This document shows positions 41,220-50,549 of a stretch of 64,000 nt of DNA, piece by piece; position 1 is the first letter of the stretch, and every line of letters begins with the position of its first letter. This DNA is from Chloracidobacterium sp. (GTDB lineage: Bacteria; Acidobacteriota; Blastocatellia; Pyrinomonadales; Pyrinomonadaceae). The stretch is from the NCBI GenBank assembly GCA_016716365.1, contig JADJWM010000012.1, positions 52,249 to 116,248 on the forward strand. The letters run 5' to 3'. A program made the translations under genes and the position numbers. Under the pieces are notes generated by a model. The model saw only the letters and a program-made list of their open reading frames with translations. It was not told where the DNA came from and did no database searches.

Positions 41220-42719
41220 CTATTTTCCCAAAAGTCCGGCGATCATCCGCTCCTCGGCCGCCGAGGCATCGGGTTTGCGGTTTACTTTCAACCTACCGTC
41301 GGCGATCTCGGCCCGAAGACCCACGCTGTTCAAACAGCCATCGATCGGAACCGGCTTTGCGCCGTAAATGTGATCGGCAAAGAACGCGTTCAGGTCAGAC
41401 TTTGAGAGGGAACTCATTGCCGTCTTCAGGTCGTCGGTAACGTAGGTGCGGTCGGATCCGGAATATCTCGAATAAAAGGTCCTCATCAGATCGTCCAGAC
41501 TGCGTTCGTTCGCAGAAGCCCGCCGGATCTCGGTGTCGATGCACAGGCCCGCGAACATTCCGCCGCCGTAGATCAGGCCCCAGTGCTTGTGTTTCTCATC
41601 GCCGGCGGCGACGTCGCGCATCGAGGCTTTCGCGTACGACTCGTCAGTCGAATAACGCTTGTAAAACAGCCCATCAAGAACGCCGAACAATTCGGCTTCG
41701 CTGACGGCTCCGATCCTGTAGAGGGCTTTCATCGCGTAGATGTTCGTAAACCCTTCCTTGAACCATTCGTCCTCAGTGTTCCTCGGGCGGATTGATTTTC
41801 CGTTCCAGAGATGGAAGAACTCGTGGGCAAAAATGAACCGGGCGAACAGGTCGGACATCGGGTCGCTATTTGAGCCGACGATTATACAGATGTTGTTGCC
41901 GATCACCTCGCCGTCGGTCTGTTCGCCGGGGTTTACGATCACAACGCTGCGCGAGAACGGGTTCGACGGCGGCGGTTTCGGAACGCCTCCCATCAACTTT
42001 ATGTAGTAGTCCATTACGCCGTTCGCGAGCGAGCGGTACCGGTCTTCCTGGGCAAACAATTCCTCGCTTCCGATGGCGAACACAAGTTCAAAACCGTCTC
42101 GGGCGATGACGAATTCCTTGTGCGTTCCGGCGAAGATCATCGATTCCGTCAGGTCGGCCGCGTCCCTGGCCGTGAACGAATTTCGGCCGCCTTTTTCAGC
42201 AGGCCACGGCGTTGTGACGTTCCATCCCTTGGGCAGATCGAAGGTCACCGAGGTTTTTCCGCTTCCCGGCCCGTTCGTAATGAAATAGGTGCGTCCGCTT
42301 GCGTAAACGCCCCAATCCCTAACGAAAGAAACGCTGTCGATCCCGGCTGCCCACTTGTGTTTGTCGTGATCGAGGAGCACATCGTAATTCAGCCGCACCT
42401 TGTCGCCCGGCTTAACGGCGATCCGCCATTTCGCATCGCCAAGTTCTTTGACCGCGACTGGCTTGCCGTTAGCGCCGAACGCGCGAAGGTCGCGTACGAA
42501 TTCGGCCCAGCGGCCTGGAAACTGGTCGGCTCCGAATTCGCTCATCTCGAAAATATCGCTCTCGGCGGTCAGTTCGGCCTCGACCTTCATCAGCCGGGTA
42601 TTTCCCGGTTCAAACGCGATCTTGTAGGCATCGGGCCCGGCGGTTTGGGCGTTCAAGTGGCCGTGTGCAATGGCCATCAACGAGAAAACGAGCGTCAGAT
42701 TCGCAAACGTCTTGATCAT
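41220..42719 (-). CDS. Secreted M61-family (glycyl aminopeptidase-like) metallopeptidase
   Basis: A zinc peptidase of about 499 residues with a signal peptide (MIKTFANLTLVFSLMAIAHG, cleavage after LNAQ). I prefer this start at 42719 over one 18 codons upstream. The N-terminal beta-sandwich is followed by the catalytic domain with HEFFHLWNGKSIRP, the M61 version of HExxH followed by the typical Trp-Asn and Arg-Pro, and the distal Glu in WFKEGFTNIYA. A C-terminal PDZ-like region is not obvious. It would act in the periplasm on peptides. It lies 17 bases beyond the convergent uvrB. Confidence 0.88.
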   Translation of the reverse strand: MIKTFANLTLVFSLMAIAHGHLNAQTAGPDAYKIAFEPGNTRLMKVEAELTAESDIFEMSEFGADQFPGRWAEFVRDLRAFGANGKPVAVKELGDAKWRIAVKPGDKVRLNYDVLLDHDKHKWAAGIDSVSFVRDWGVYASGRTYFITNGPGSGKTSVTFDLPKGWNVTTPWPAEKGGRNSFTARDAADLTESMIFAGTHKEFVIARDGFELVFAIGSEELFAQEDRYRSLANGVMDYYIKLMGGVPKPPPSNPFSRSVVIVNPGEQTDGEVIGNNICIIVGSNSDPMSDLFARFIFAHEFFHLWNGKSIRPRNTEDEWFKEGFTNIYAMKALYRIGAVSEAELFGVLDGLFYKRYSTDESYAKASMRDVAAGDEKHKHWGLIYGGGMFAGLCIDTEIRRASANERSLDDLMRTFYSRYSGSDRTYVTDDLKTAMSSLSKSDLNAFFADHIYGAKPVPIDGCLNSVGLRAEIADGRLKVNRKPDASAAEERMIAGLLGK

Positions 42720-42854
42720 ACCTTCGGTCAACGAACGACTTTCATCGGCGAGAAGTTCCGAGAAATCGGCCACTCGTCTGAACCCTGCAACGGCTCATTA
42801 TGAAGTAGTAAGCGGATTCGATAGAATCTGATTTTCACCTTATTTCTTTTGGCC

Positions 42855-44351
42855 ATGCAGGTAAAGACCCAGCCAGACGACATCCTCAATTATTTGACCG
42901 ACGCCAGCAATATGCCCGGCGGCCACGCCGAGCGGCTGTTCATACCAGAGACGGCGGACGAGATCGCCGCGATCCTGCGGGACGCGAATGAAGCGAGGAT
43001 CCCGGTGACAGTTTCGGGCGCTCGGACCGGTACGGTCGGCGGGGCGGTGCCGTTCGGCGGATGGGTGATCTCGATGGAGCGTCTAAACGCCATCAAATCA
43101 ATAGATAAGGAAGGTCGACGAGCAGTGGTCGAGCCTGGCGTGGTCCTGGCGGACTTTGCGAAAGCGGTCGAGGCCGAGGGGCTGTTCTATCCTCCCGACC
43201 CGACCGAATGGAGCTGCCAGATCGGCGGGACGGTCGCGACAAATGCCTCCGGCGCCCGAAGCTTCAAATATGGGGCGACGAGGGAATATGTTGTCGGGCT
43301 GACGGTCGTGCTGGCGGACGGCGATTTACTTGAAATTCGTCGAGGCGAGAGCCGAGCGTCTGAATCGGGATCGATGAGTATACCAACTCCCGACGATAAG
43401 GCGATCGTCATTGGTGGGCCGACCTACCGACGTCCGAACGTCACCAAGAACGTGAGCGGATACTTCGCGGAACCAGGCATGGATTTGATCGACTTGTTCA
43501 TCGGAAGCGAAGGTACGCTCGGGGTTATCACAGAGATCGAGCTTTTGTTGCTGCCGAGGCCGCAAGGGTTTTTCAGCGGAATGGTTTTCTTTAAGACCCC
43601 CAGTGACTTGATGTGGTTTGTCGACGAGGCGAAAACGGACTCGCTTGCCACGCGCTCCGGCGAAGGTCATAAAAATGTGTCCGGTCCGATCGACGCAACT
43701 CTCATCGAATTCTTCGACGATCGCGCTCTGTCCTTCATTGCCGAGAAGTTTCCGGAGACTCCGGCGAACATGGTGGGAGCGATCTTCTTTGAACAGGAAA
43801 CGTCAGCCGAAACCGAGGACGAATTGCTTGAAGGCTGGAACTACCTTCTCGAACGCTGCAATGCTGACATAGAGGCATCATGGTTTACCACTAACGAGCA
43901 GGACCGCGAAAAGATGCGCAGCTTTAGGCACGCGTTGCCGGTCGCGGTGAACGAGCGGGTCGTCCGGAACAAGCAGAAGAAGATCGGGACGGACATGGCG
44001 GTGCCCGACGAGAATTTTTCGGGATTCCTGGGTTTTCAAAAGAAAATGCTCGACGAAAGCGGCATCGACTATGTCATCTTCGGCCATATCGGTGACTGCC
44101 ACCTGCACGCGAACCTGCTGCCGAAGGATGATGCGGAGGCCGAAAAGGCGAGGCATATCTACGGCCGTTTTGTCGCACAGTCGATCATGCTCGGCGGCTG
44201 TATTTCGGCTGAACACGGCATCGGCAAGCTGAAGTCGAAATATCTTTACGTTATGATGGGTGAACGCTATCTGAACGAAATGGCCGACCTGAAACGGGCG
44301 TTTGACCCGAAAAATATTCTCGGGAGAGGGAATATGTTTGGTTCGGAGTAG
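42855..44351 (+). CDS. FAD-binding oxidase, GlcD / D-lactate dehydrogenase type
   Basis: A 498-residue flavoprotein of the FAD-binding type 2 family that oxidises a 2-hydroxy acid such as D-lactate or glycolate. The N-terminal PCMH domain shows PVTVSGARTGTVGGAVPFGG (positions 48-67), VVEPGVVLADF and WSCQIGGTVATNASGARSFKYG read as its key GGxxATNASG motif. The C-terminal domain has GHIGDCHLHANLLP with the conserved His residues and ends with SAEHGIGKLK. The start is ATG at 42855, two codons after a TTG. An insertion near residues 155-190 makes it slightly longer than GlcD. No GlcE or GlcF partner lies nearby. Confidence 0.9.
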   Translation: MQVKTQPDDILNYLTDASNMPGGHAERLFIPETADEIAAILRDANEARIPVTVSGARTGTVGGAVPFGGWVISMERLNAIKSIDKEGRRAVVEPGVVLADFAKAVEAEGLFYPPDPTEWSCQIGGTVATNASGARSFKYGATREYVVGLTVVLADGDLLEIRRGESRASESGSMSIPTPDDKAIVIGGPTYRRPNVTKNVSGYFAEPGMDLIDLFIGSEGTLGVITEIELLLLPRPQGFFSGMVFFKTPSDLMWFVDEAKTDSLATRSGEGHKNVSGPIDATLIEFFDDRALSFIAEKFPETPANMVGAIFFEQETSAETEDELLEGWNYLLERCNADIEASWFTTNEQDREKMRSFRHALPVAVNERVVRNKQKKIGTDMAVPDENFSGFLGFQKKMLDESGIDYVIFGHIGDCHLHANLLPKDDAEAEKARHIYGRFVAQSIMLGGCISAEHGIGKLKSKYLYVMMGERYLNEMADLKRAFDPKNILGRGNMFGSE

Positions 44352-44362
44352 GGACAATAGCC

Positions 44363-44384
44363 GGCCGCCTGAAGGCGGGACTCA
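44363..44384 (+). repeat. Dispersed 22-base REP-like element just before a start codon
   Basis: GGCCGCCTGAAGGCGGGACT plus CA, with a CCGCCT/AGGCGG stem. The same element, one base different, occurs at 56899-56920. In both places exactly seven bases separate it from the ATG of the following gene. Confidence 0.8.
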
Positions 44385-44391
44385 TAACTTT

Positions 44392-45093
44392 ATGATCAAA
44401 GCTATCTTGATGGATTTTAACGGCGTCGTGATCGATGACGAGCCGATCCAGCTCTCGATCTTTCGAGAGATGCTGGCGGACGAAGGGATCGAGGTTTCGG
44501 ACGAGGCGTATTATTCGCGGCTCGGGATGGACGACAAGACGTTTGCGGCATCTATCCTGGAAGAAGCGGGCAAGCCGGCGGACATTGATCGGGTGCTGGA
44601 ACTTACGGCGATGAAGACCAAGAAGTGGCGCGAGTCGATCGAAAGCGCGGTGCCGCTTTTCCCGGACGTCGAGAACTTCATCCGAAAGATGTCGGTCGAA
44701 TTTGCGCTCGGGCTCGTAAGCATGTCGAAAAGGGAAGAGATCGATTTTGTTCTTGAAAAATTGGGGTTGACCGAGTGCTTCTCTGCGATCGTGAGTGCCG
44801 AAGATGTGCGGAAGTGCAAACCCGATCCGGAATGCTATCGCCGCGGTTTCGAATTGGTCGACCTCTACCGGATCTCGCGGGGCCATTTACCGATGACGCA
44901 CGATGAATGTCTGGTGATCGAGGATTCGCCTCCGGGCGTCGTCGCGGGCCGTCGTGCCGACCTCCAGGTGCTGGGTGTCGCGAATACGGTCTCCGATGAC
45001 AAGCTGCGAACCGCCGGGGCCCGTTGGGTCGCTGAAAGGCTCGACGATTGGTTTCCGGCTTCGATCAGGCAGGCGTTTTCCGCAAAGGTATAG
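44392..45093 (+). CDS. HAD-superfamily hydrolase (phosphatase/phosphoglucomutase-like)
   Basis: About 233 residues from MIKAILMDFNGVVID. It is a subfamily IA HAD protein with a helical cap (residues ~15-85), motif II SMSKREE near residue 103, motif III lysine in DVRKCKPDPE and motif IV EDSPPGV. Motif I reads DFNGV: the second Asp, the usual acid/base residue, is Asn, which is seen in a subgroup of HAD proteins and may alter activity. The start at 44392 is chosen because the upstream codons derive from the dispersed repeat. Substrate unknown. Confidence 0.85.
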   Translation: MIKAILMDFNGVVIDDEPIQLSIFREMLADEGIEVSDEAYYSRLGMDDKTFAASILEEAGKPADIDRVLELTAMKTKKWRESIESAVPLFPDVENFIRKMSVEFALGLVSMSKREEIDFVLEKLGLTECFSAIVSAEDVRKCKPDPECYRRGFELVDLYRISRGHLPMTHDECLVIEDSPPGVVAGRRADLQVLGVANTVSDDKLRTAGARWVAERLDDWFPASIRQAFSAKV

Positions 45094-45198
45094 GCCTACT
45101 AAGGTATAGGCCTACTTTAGATAGCTTTTTGGTGAATTTTCCGATCGTGCGCAATGCGCGGTGTTCCCCTTGTTTTCAAGCACTTCAGATCTTTACTA

Positions 45199-46712
45199 AT
45201 GCAAAATACAGAACATTTCATTTTAAGGGAGGATGCCGAAAACGACCTCCTGGCATGCGCGGCCTATCTGGCCGAATCGATCCAGAGCAACGAAGGGCGG
45301 GCCGAGGCGATGGCGGCGGTCGTGCCGGCCTATTTGGGAAAAGGCAATGTCGATCTCGCGGCCGAGCTTGCGAACACGCTTGACGACCCGTATGCCCGAG
45401 ACCGGCTTCTCGGGGCGATCGCCGAACAGTGTGCCGCCACGGACGACGAGGAATATGCCCTTCAGCTGGTCGAAGCGATGGACGAACCGGCGATGCAGGC
45501 CCAGGCTTTGGAGAAGATCGGCACGCGGCTTGCCGATCTCGGTAAGACCGATGAGGCCGCTCGGTGTCCGACTCGCTGGACCACCGCGATCGCGTGCTCG
45601 CCGGCATCGCGGTCCGACACCATCAGGACGGTTTGGAGGAGGCGGCGGCCGAGGCATTGGCAGAGATCACGTTTCCATCGGCCGCGGTGCATGCTATGTT
45701 GACGATCGCCGCCGCCTCGATAGAAAAGGGCGATATGACGTCTGCGGTGAAAGCCCTGGACGAAGCAGCCGCCGAAGCGGAACAGATCGAGCACGAGGAG
45801 GAGCGGATCAGGGCGTTGATCGATGTCGGGAATTCCTTCTCGGCAGCGGAACGGAATGACCGCGCTATCGAAACACTGGACAAGGCGCGCGAATTCGCGG
45901 AACGGCTCGACAACGTCCACCGCGACGGTTTTCTCGGCCAGACGTCGGTCGGCCTTCTTAGGGCAGGCAGCATCGAGCTTGCGGACCGGATCCTCGATGC
46001 CGTCGGCGACAAGACCGAGCTTGCGTCGGCCCTGCTAGGATTTTCTCGCGAGTATTGGAGGAAAGACGAGCGGGAAGAGGCGATGGATGCACTAGAGGAA
46101 GCAAATGCTATCCTCCGCTCGCAGGCGGATAAGGAAACGCGTGACAGCCGGGCCCGATTTGCCCTTTTGGGGAACATCGCGGTCCAGTTCGCGGGTTACG
46201 AGCAAGGCGAGCGGGCGATCGATCTGGCCTCGGATATCGAGGACGAGGGACGCTCGATGAACGCGTTGGCTCAGATCGCGAATATCCTGACCTTTCAGAA
46301 GAACGAGGAACTTGCACGAACGGCGCTGGCTGCCATTCCCGAAGACGCCGAGCGGGCGGTTGCTCTGATCCGGATGAGCGACACGCTTGCTCTTGCGGGC
46401 GAGAAAGACAAGGCTGCCGGTGTGTTGGAAGAGGCGTTCGCGCTGGCAGAAGAGGTGCCGCAGCTTGCGTCACGTGCATCGGCTTATGCCGAGACCGCCC
46501 GCCGGTTCGCTCAACTGGACCACGGCGAAAGATCGAATGATGCGTTCGATAAGAGCCTTGAAGTAGTCGCCGCGATCAACGACGAAAGCACGAAAGTCGC
46601 CGCCCTGGCGGAGCTTTCGGGTGTCGCTGCAGAACTCGAAAGAACCGAGACCGACGGGGACCGCGAGTGGTTGAAAAAGATCGTAATGCAGTCGCTGCAG
46701 CAGAATTTCTAA
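45199..46712 (+). CDS. Helical-repeat (TPR-like) protein, frameshifted as assembled
   Basis: Starts at ATG 45199 (MQNTEHFILREDAENDLLA). The protein is almost all helical, with repeating units of ~35 residues such as ALQLVEAMDEPAMQAQALEKIG and LALAGEKDKAAGVLEEAFALA, typical of TPR or related scaffolds. The frame changes near 45560: upstream ends DEAARC, and the continuing frame reads SDSLDHRDRVLAGIAV and on to the end at 46712. One indel would restore about 504 residues. A scaffold role is likely; no partner can be named. Confidence 0.7.
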
Positions 46713-46813
46713 ATCGTGAGGCCACAGGCCACCCCCGCCGATCGACTCAGCTCATCGCGTTTGGAGCTCGGCGGCGTGTTCAGGCGGATCTTCAAGCTAG
46801 AAGGAGGGAGAAA

Positions 46814-47152
46814 ATGATAAACGGTGCGCATATCGTGATCTATTCGACGGACGCGGCCGCCGACCGGGCATTCCTGCGCGATGTTCTCGAATTCCCGAGT
46901 GTGGATGCCGGCGACGGCTGGCTGATCTTCGGCCTGCCGGCTTCTGAGGCGGCCGTCCACCCGCACAACGAGAACGACCGTCACGAGTTTTACCTGATGT
47001 GCGACGACGTCAACGCTTTTGTCGAGAAGATGAGAGAGAAGGGCGTTACCTGCACCGACGCGGCCGACCATGGCTGGGGCATCCTGACCGCCGTTACCCT
47101 GCCGGGCGGCGGCGAACTCGGGGTCTATCAGCCTCGGCACGAAAGGCCCTAA
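46814..47152 (+). CDS. VOC (glyoxalase/bleomycin resistance) family protein
   Basis: A 112-residue single VOC domain. The start MINGAHIVIYSTDAAADRAFL at 46814 follows AAGGAGGGAG, a strong ribosome-binding site; an earlier in-frame GTG is not used. Paired beta-alpha-beta-beta units are visible (GWLIFGLPASEAAVH; EFYLMCDDVNAFVEKM; AVTLPGGGELGVYQPRH). Such proteins bind metals or small hydrophobic ligands. Its stop is three bases before the PhyH gene start, indicating an operon. Confidence 0.88.
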   Translation: MINGAHIVIYSTDAAADRAFLRDVLEFPSVDAGDGWLIFGLPASEAAVHPHNENDRHEFYLMCDDVNAFVEKMREKGVTCTDAADHGWGILTAVTLPGGGELGVYQPRHERP

Positions 47153-47155
47153 TAG

Positions 47156-47812
47156 ATGTTCAGCGAGAGCGGATTTGAGATCTTTGATGACGTATTGACG
47201 GAGGCTGAATGCGATTCGTTCATCGAACATCTCTGTAAAGACGAATTCCGTGCCGGCCGACGTCATCTGATGAACGATCGCCGGGTGAACGAGTTGGCTC
47301 GTGATGCCCGGCTGAATTCGATCATTGGGCGTATCAATGGTGAACCATTGATACCATTCAAAGCGACCCTCTTTCAAAAGACCGGAAAAGCGAATTGGTT
47401 GGTGTCCTGGCATCAGGATACTGCGTTGCCGGTTCAGTCGGCACCTGACGCCGAAGGATGGGGGCCGGCGACCGAGAAAGAGGGAGTCACTTTCGCTCAC
47501 GCGCCGACTGCTGCACTCGCGAAAGTAATCGCCGTTCGGATCCACCTTGACGCGTCGACCGAGTTGAACGGGCCTCTTAGGGTTATTCCCGGTTCGCATC
47601 AAAAGCGGATCAGCGATGACGCCGAGTTCCTGCGTTGGACACATCGAAGGTCGGTCGAATGCCACGTCACCAAGGGCGGGGTGCTGGCAATGAGCCCGCT
47701 GCTGATCCACGCATCCTCGAAGTCGAAAAGTGAAGCGCAGAGGCGGGTGATCCACATTGAATACGCTCCCGATCTCGAGATCGCCGCCAGGATCAGACTT
47801 GCGTTTGCTTAG
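47156..47812 (+). CDS. Phytanoyl-CoA dioxygenase (PhyH) family protein
   Basis: A 218-residue Fe(II)/2-oxoglutarate-dependent oxygenase. The metal triad is visible as HQD in VSWHQDTALPV (about residue 86) and the distal His in LLIHASSKS (about 182), with the 2-oxoglutarate-binding Arg in RRVIHIEY near 196. RVIPGSHQKRI is the typical preceding strand. The substrate is not evident. It begins three bases after the VOC gene and is followed by a toxin-antitoxin pair on the other strand. Confidence 0.9.
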   Translation: MFSESGFEIFDDVLTEAECDSFIEHLCKDEFRAGRRHLMNDRRVNELARDARLNSIIGRINGEPLIPFKATLFQKTGKANWLVSWHQDTALPVQSAPDAEGWGPATEKEGVTFAHAPTAALAKVIAVRIHLDASTELNGPLRVIPGSHQKRISDDAEFLRWTHRRSVECHVTKGGVLAMSPLLIHASSKSKSEAQRRVIHIEYAPDLEIAARIRLAFA

Positions 47813-47832
47813 GCGACGTCCGTCGGTGACAA

Positions 47833-48132
47833 TTATGCGATCAGGTCGAAGATACTGTCGATATCGCGGCTTGCGTGAAGGACCCGGTAGATCTCGAGTT
47901 CCTCCTCGTTCAGGAAATAGAAGATGTTGTAACGTTTGTGCGGGAACATTCGCATATCGATCATAAGATCGTCGCGAGCAACCCCAATCACCGGGTTGGA
48001 AGTAAGAAGATCGAATTTGTTGGTCAGAGCGCGGATGACGTCCTCAGCGGCAGTTTCGCTCTGTTCGGCAAGGTAGTTCCATATTTCATCGAGGTCGCTC
48101 AATGCAGACGGTGCGATCGTCAACTTTTTCAT
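47833..48132 (-). CDS. parE: RelE/ParE-family toxin
   Basis: A 99-residue toxin of the RelE/ParE superfamily. LTIAPSALSDLDEIWNYLAEQ at the N terminus is the ParE pattern, followed by LLTSNPVIGVARDDL and the strand MRMFPHKRYNIFYFL, with IYRVLHASRDI close to the end. ParE-type members poison DNA gyrase. It lies seven bases after the antitoxin gene on the same strand, forming a type II toxin-antitoxin operon. Confidence 0.92.
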   Translation of the reverse strand: MKKLTIAPSALSDLDEIWNYLAEQSETAAEDVIRALTNKFDLLTSNPVIGVARDDLMIDMRMFPHKRYNIFYFLNEEELEIYRVLHASRDIDSIFDLIA

Positions 48133-48139
48133 AGCCCGT

Positions 48140-48409
48140 CTATTTAATTTTTCTGTCTTTGCCCCGCCTGATCACATCGTCGGCAAGAGCTTCTGTTGAC
48201 GGATAAACAACACCTTTTCCGTTTCGAACCTCTACTACCCCCTTGAGCACTTCCTGTCGAACCGTATCTCGCCGAATTTTCCTTAGCTCATCGGCTTCTT
48301 TTAATAGGCGCAGGGCTTCGCGGACCACCTCCGATGCGGAATTGTAGTCGCCCGATCGAACTTTTTCATTAACCAGTGCTTCCAGTTCCGGTGTCAGCGA
48401 TACATTCAT
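48140..48409 (-). CDS. parD: ParD-family antitoxin (ribbon-helix-helix)
   Basis: An 89-residue antitoxin. The N-terminal ribbon-helix-helix is NVSLTPELEALVNEKVRSGDYNS followed by ASEVVREALRLL, here given as its two key stretches. The C-terminal half would wrap the toxin. It normally represses its own operon by binding the promoter upstream of its start, in the short gap to lysA on the reverse strand. Confidence 0.92.
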   Translation of the reverse strand: MNVSLTPELEALVNEKVRSGDYNSASEVVREALRLLKEADELRKIRRDTVRQEVLKGVVEVRNGKGVVYPSTEALADDVIRRGKDRKIK

Positions 48410-48455
48410 GAACCATGCCTCCCACGCAAGAATCTAACCGGAATAACAGACATTG

Positions 48456-49892
48456 TCAATCTTTGATATTAACGTCGCTCGCAATTAGGTCCTCGAAGCC
48501 TTCACGCTTCCTGATCAATTCGGCGGTACCGTTTTCCCTGATCAAAATGACCGGCGGCAGGAATCGGCCGTTGTACTGCATTCCCTGGGCGAGCGAGTAG
48601 GCGCCGCAGTTGAGCAAGGCGAGGACCTCGCCGGGCTGCACATCTTTGGGTAGAAAGCGGTGTTCGGGCAGGCGGCCGTGTCCTTCGTGGTCGAAGTAAA
48701 CATCGCCGCCGTCGCATAGCGGGCCGGCCACTTTATACGGAAAATCATGCGGCTCGCCGGCTCGTTCCGCTGATATCAGGTGGTAGTACCATTTGTAGGT
48801 TTCCATCGAAAGCAGGATGTTGAAGCCGGCGTCGGTCAGGAGCCAAACTTCGTTTTGCGGTGACGAGTGACGAGGGACGAGTGACGAGTCAGAAGAAGGC
48901 CTATCTTTCTTGTTGCGGACGGCTGTAAGGCAGACGCCGGCGTCGGCGATGATAGAGCGGCCCGGTTCGAGCATGAGCGTCATGCCTTCGAGCAGGTCGA
49001 TGGCGTTCTCTTTCTCGGCGGACTCGCTAACGGCGGCCCATGCGTCGCGGAGAGCGTCGGCGGGTTCGAACCCGGCATCGAACATCTCAAGCTGTTCGCG
49101 GGGGAACTCGCCGACGTGGGAACGGTCGCGAAGATAATTTACCGGGAAGCCGCCGCCGAGATTGATGTGTTTAAGCTTGACACCTGTCTCGTTAAAAATT
49201 TGCAACATTGCGTCAAAGAGTTTTACGAGAGCTGCGGAATAAACCTGCGGGTCCGGGTTTTGCGAGCCGATGTGCAGGTGGATGCCGTTTAGGTTCAGAT
49301 GCGGCGAGTCTGCGTAAACTCGAAAGGCCCGAAAAGCCTCGTCGGGCATCATCCCGAACTTTGAGGTGAGCATCGCTGTCTGCAAACCGGAGTGCGTGCC
49401 GCTTTCGATCTCGGGAACCATCCGAAGACTTACATTCGCCGGTTTTTCCAACCGTATCGCGGTTTCTAAGATCAATGAGAGCTCGTAGAGCGAGTCGACC
49501 TGGATCGCGTAGATCTCGTTCGTGATCGCGAGTTCGAGTTCCCAAACCTCTTTGCTGTTGCCGTTAAAGTTGATCTGATCTCCGGTGAAGCCCGCTTTGA
49601 GAGCCTTCCACAGTTCGCCGCCGGAATTCACCTCGATATCGCAGCCCGCGTCCTTTACCGCGCGCAGGATGCCCATCGTGGACATCGCCTTGGCGGCGTA
49701 GCAAAGCTTGAGCGGGCAATCGATAACATCGGCTACCTTTTTCAGACGATCGATGTTGTGACGAATGCGCAATTCGCTGAATACGAACAGCGGCGTGCCG
49801 TGCTCGCGTGCGAGTTCAACGGCATCGACGCCGTCGATCTGAAGGCGGCCGTCCCTAACGGTGAGGAAATTTTCGATCTGCCAACTCGACAT
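48456..49892 (-). CDS. lysA: Diaminopimelate decarboxylase
   Basis: PLP enzyme that converts meso-diaminopimelate to lysine. The PLP lysine is in KLCYAAKAMS near residue 65, the HIGSQ motif near residue 210, GGGFPVNY near 245 and EPGRSIIADAG near 310; the second-subunit active-site Cys lies in GPLCDGGDVY near 393. I start it at 49892 (MSSWQIENF). A short heptamer repeat (48860-48887) adds an in-frame segment (PSSDSSLVPRHSS) after AVRNKKD that is unusual for LysA. The start lies only four bases from an inverted REP hairpin that now forms its leader. Confidence 0.95.
   Translation of the reverse strand: MSSWQIENFLTVRDGRLQIDGVDAVELAREHGTPLFVFSELRIRHNIDRLKKVADVIDCPLKLCYAAKAMSTMGILRAVKDAGCDIEVNSGGELWKALKAGFTGDQINFNGNSKEVWELELAITNEIYAIQVDSLYELSLILETAIRLEKPANVSLRMVPEIESGTHSGLQTAMLTSKFGMMPDEAFRAFRVYADSPHLNLNGIHLHIGSQNPDPQVYSAALVKLFDAMLQIFNETGVKLKHINLGGGFPVNYLRDRSHVGEFPREQLEMFDAGFEPADALRDAWAAVSESAEKENAIDLLEGMTLMLEPGRSIIADAGVCLTAVRNKKDRPSSDSSLVPRHSSPQNEVWLLTDAGFNILLSMETYKWYYHLISAERAGEPHDFPYKVAGPLCDGGDVYFDHEGHGRLPEHRFLPKDVQPGEVLALLNCGAYSLAQGMQYNGRFLPPVILIRENGTAELIRKREGFEDLIASDVNIKD
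48860..48887. repeat. Heptamer tandem repeat inside lysA
   Basis: Four units of GTGACGA in register (48860-48866, 48867-48873, 48874-48880 with one change, 48881-48887). On the coding strand they give a Ser/Pro/Arg-rich loop. With flanking bases the insertion stays in frame. Confidence 0.85.
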
Positions 49893-49896
49893 AATT

Positions 49897-49943
49897 GACT
49901 GGAGGGCAAGCATCCCTGCTTGCCTTGAGCACGAAGTGCGAAC
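49897..49943 (+). repeat. Left REP double hairpin flanking the transposase remnant
   Basis: A 47-base element beginning GACTGGAGGGCAAGCATCCC. It contains GGCAAGCA/TGCTTGCC as one stem and GCAC-GAA-GTGC as a second. It matches the inverted copy at 50550-50596 at 42 of 47 positions; four of the five differences are paired changes that preserve the second stem. Confidence 0.92.
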
Positions 49944-49956
49944 ACGATCTTAAATT

Positions 49957-50541
49957 CTATTTACGCGATCTTTCGTTTGCACTACTGAATTCCCAATCTT
50001 CAGGCACCTTACACAATCCAGCCTTAACCGGATTCATCTCAATATAGCGGATCACCGCCAGGAAATGCCTGCGATCCCGGATGTACCGATCGAACGATTC
50101 GTGCTGCCAGAACCGGCCCCGCCGGCCTAACGCCCGATTTGCCATCTGGGCCGAGTACGACTTGATCGAGTGAAGAATATCGGGAAGGTGGATTCCCGGC
50201 CTGGGCTGAGCAGAACATGAGCGTGGTTCGGCATGATCACCCATGAAAAAGATCGTGCGTAATTCCATCGTTGAATTGATCGCAGCGGACCGCCGCGATC
50301 TTCGGTTGCCGGAGCCAGCAGCTCCATAGCCCGAGTCCAAATATCTTTCTATCTTCTTTCGGTATGCCGGATCATCGATCGCTTCTTTTCGAAGCTTTTC
50401 GGCGACCGCCGCGGGAAGTGAATCAAAAGCCTGAATGTAATAAACTGCGGATGCTCCGGCCCATCGAAATGCGGAGCTTGTCCAGATTGTACCAGCCGAA
50501 TTCGTCGCGGCTTCGCTTTGGTTTGAAGTTGTAGTCGGTCA
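49957..50541 (-). pseudogene. REP-associated tyrosine transposase (RAYT), decayed
   Basis: Relative of the IS200/IS605 TnpA family (Y1 transposase). Read across frames, it starts near ATG 50541 (MTDYNFKPKRSRDEFGWYN), continues QFITFRL, then DSLPAAVAEKLRKEAIDD and SGYGA, then WVIMPNHAHVLL containing the HUH motif (HAH), and finally HSIKSYSAQMANRALG with FWQHESFDRYIRD and IEMNPVKAGL near the end. At least three frame changes are needed, so it cannot make a whole protein as assembled. Inverted REP hairpins flank it on both sides, the usual arrangement for such a gene. Confidence 0.88.
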
Positions 50542-50549
50542 TCGATGTG

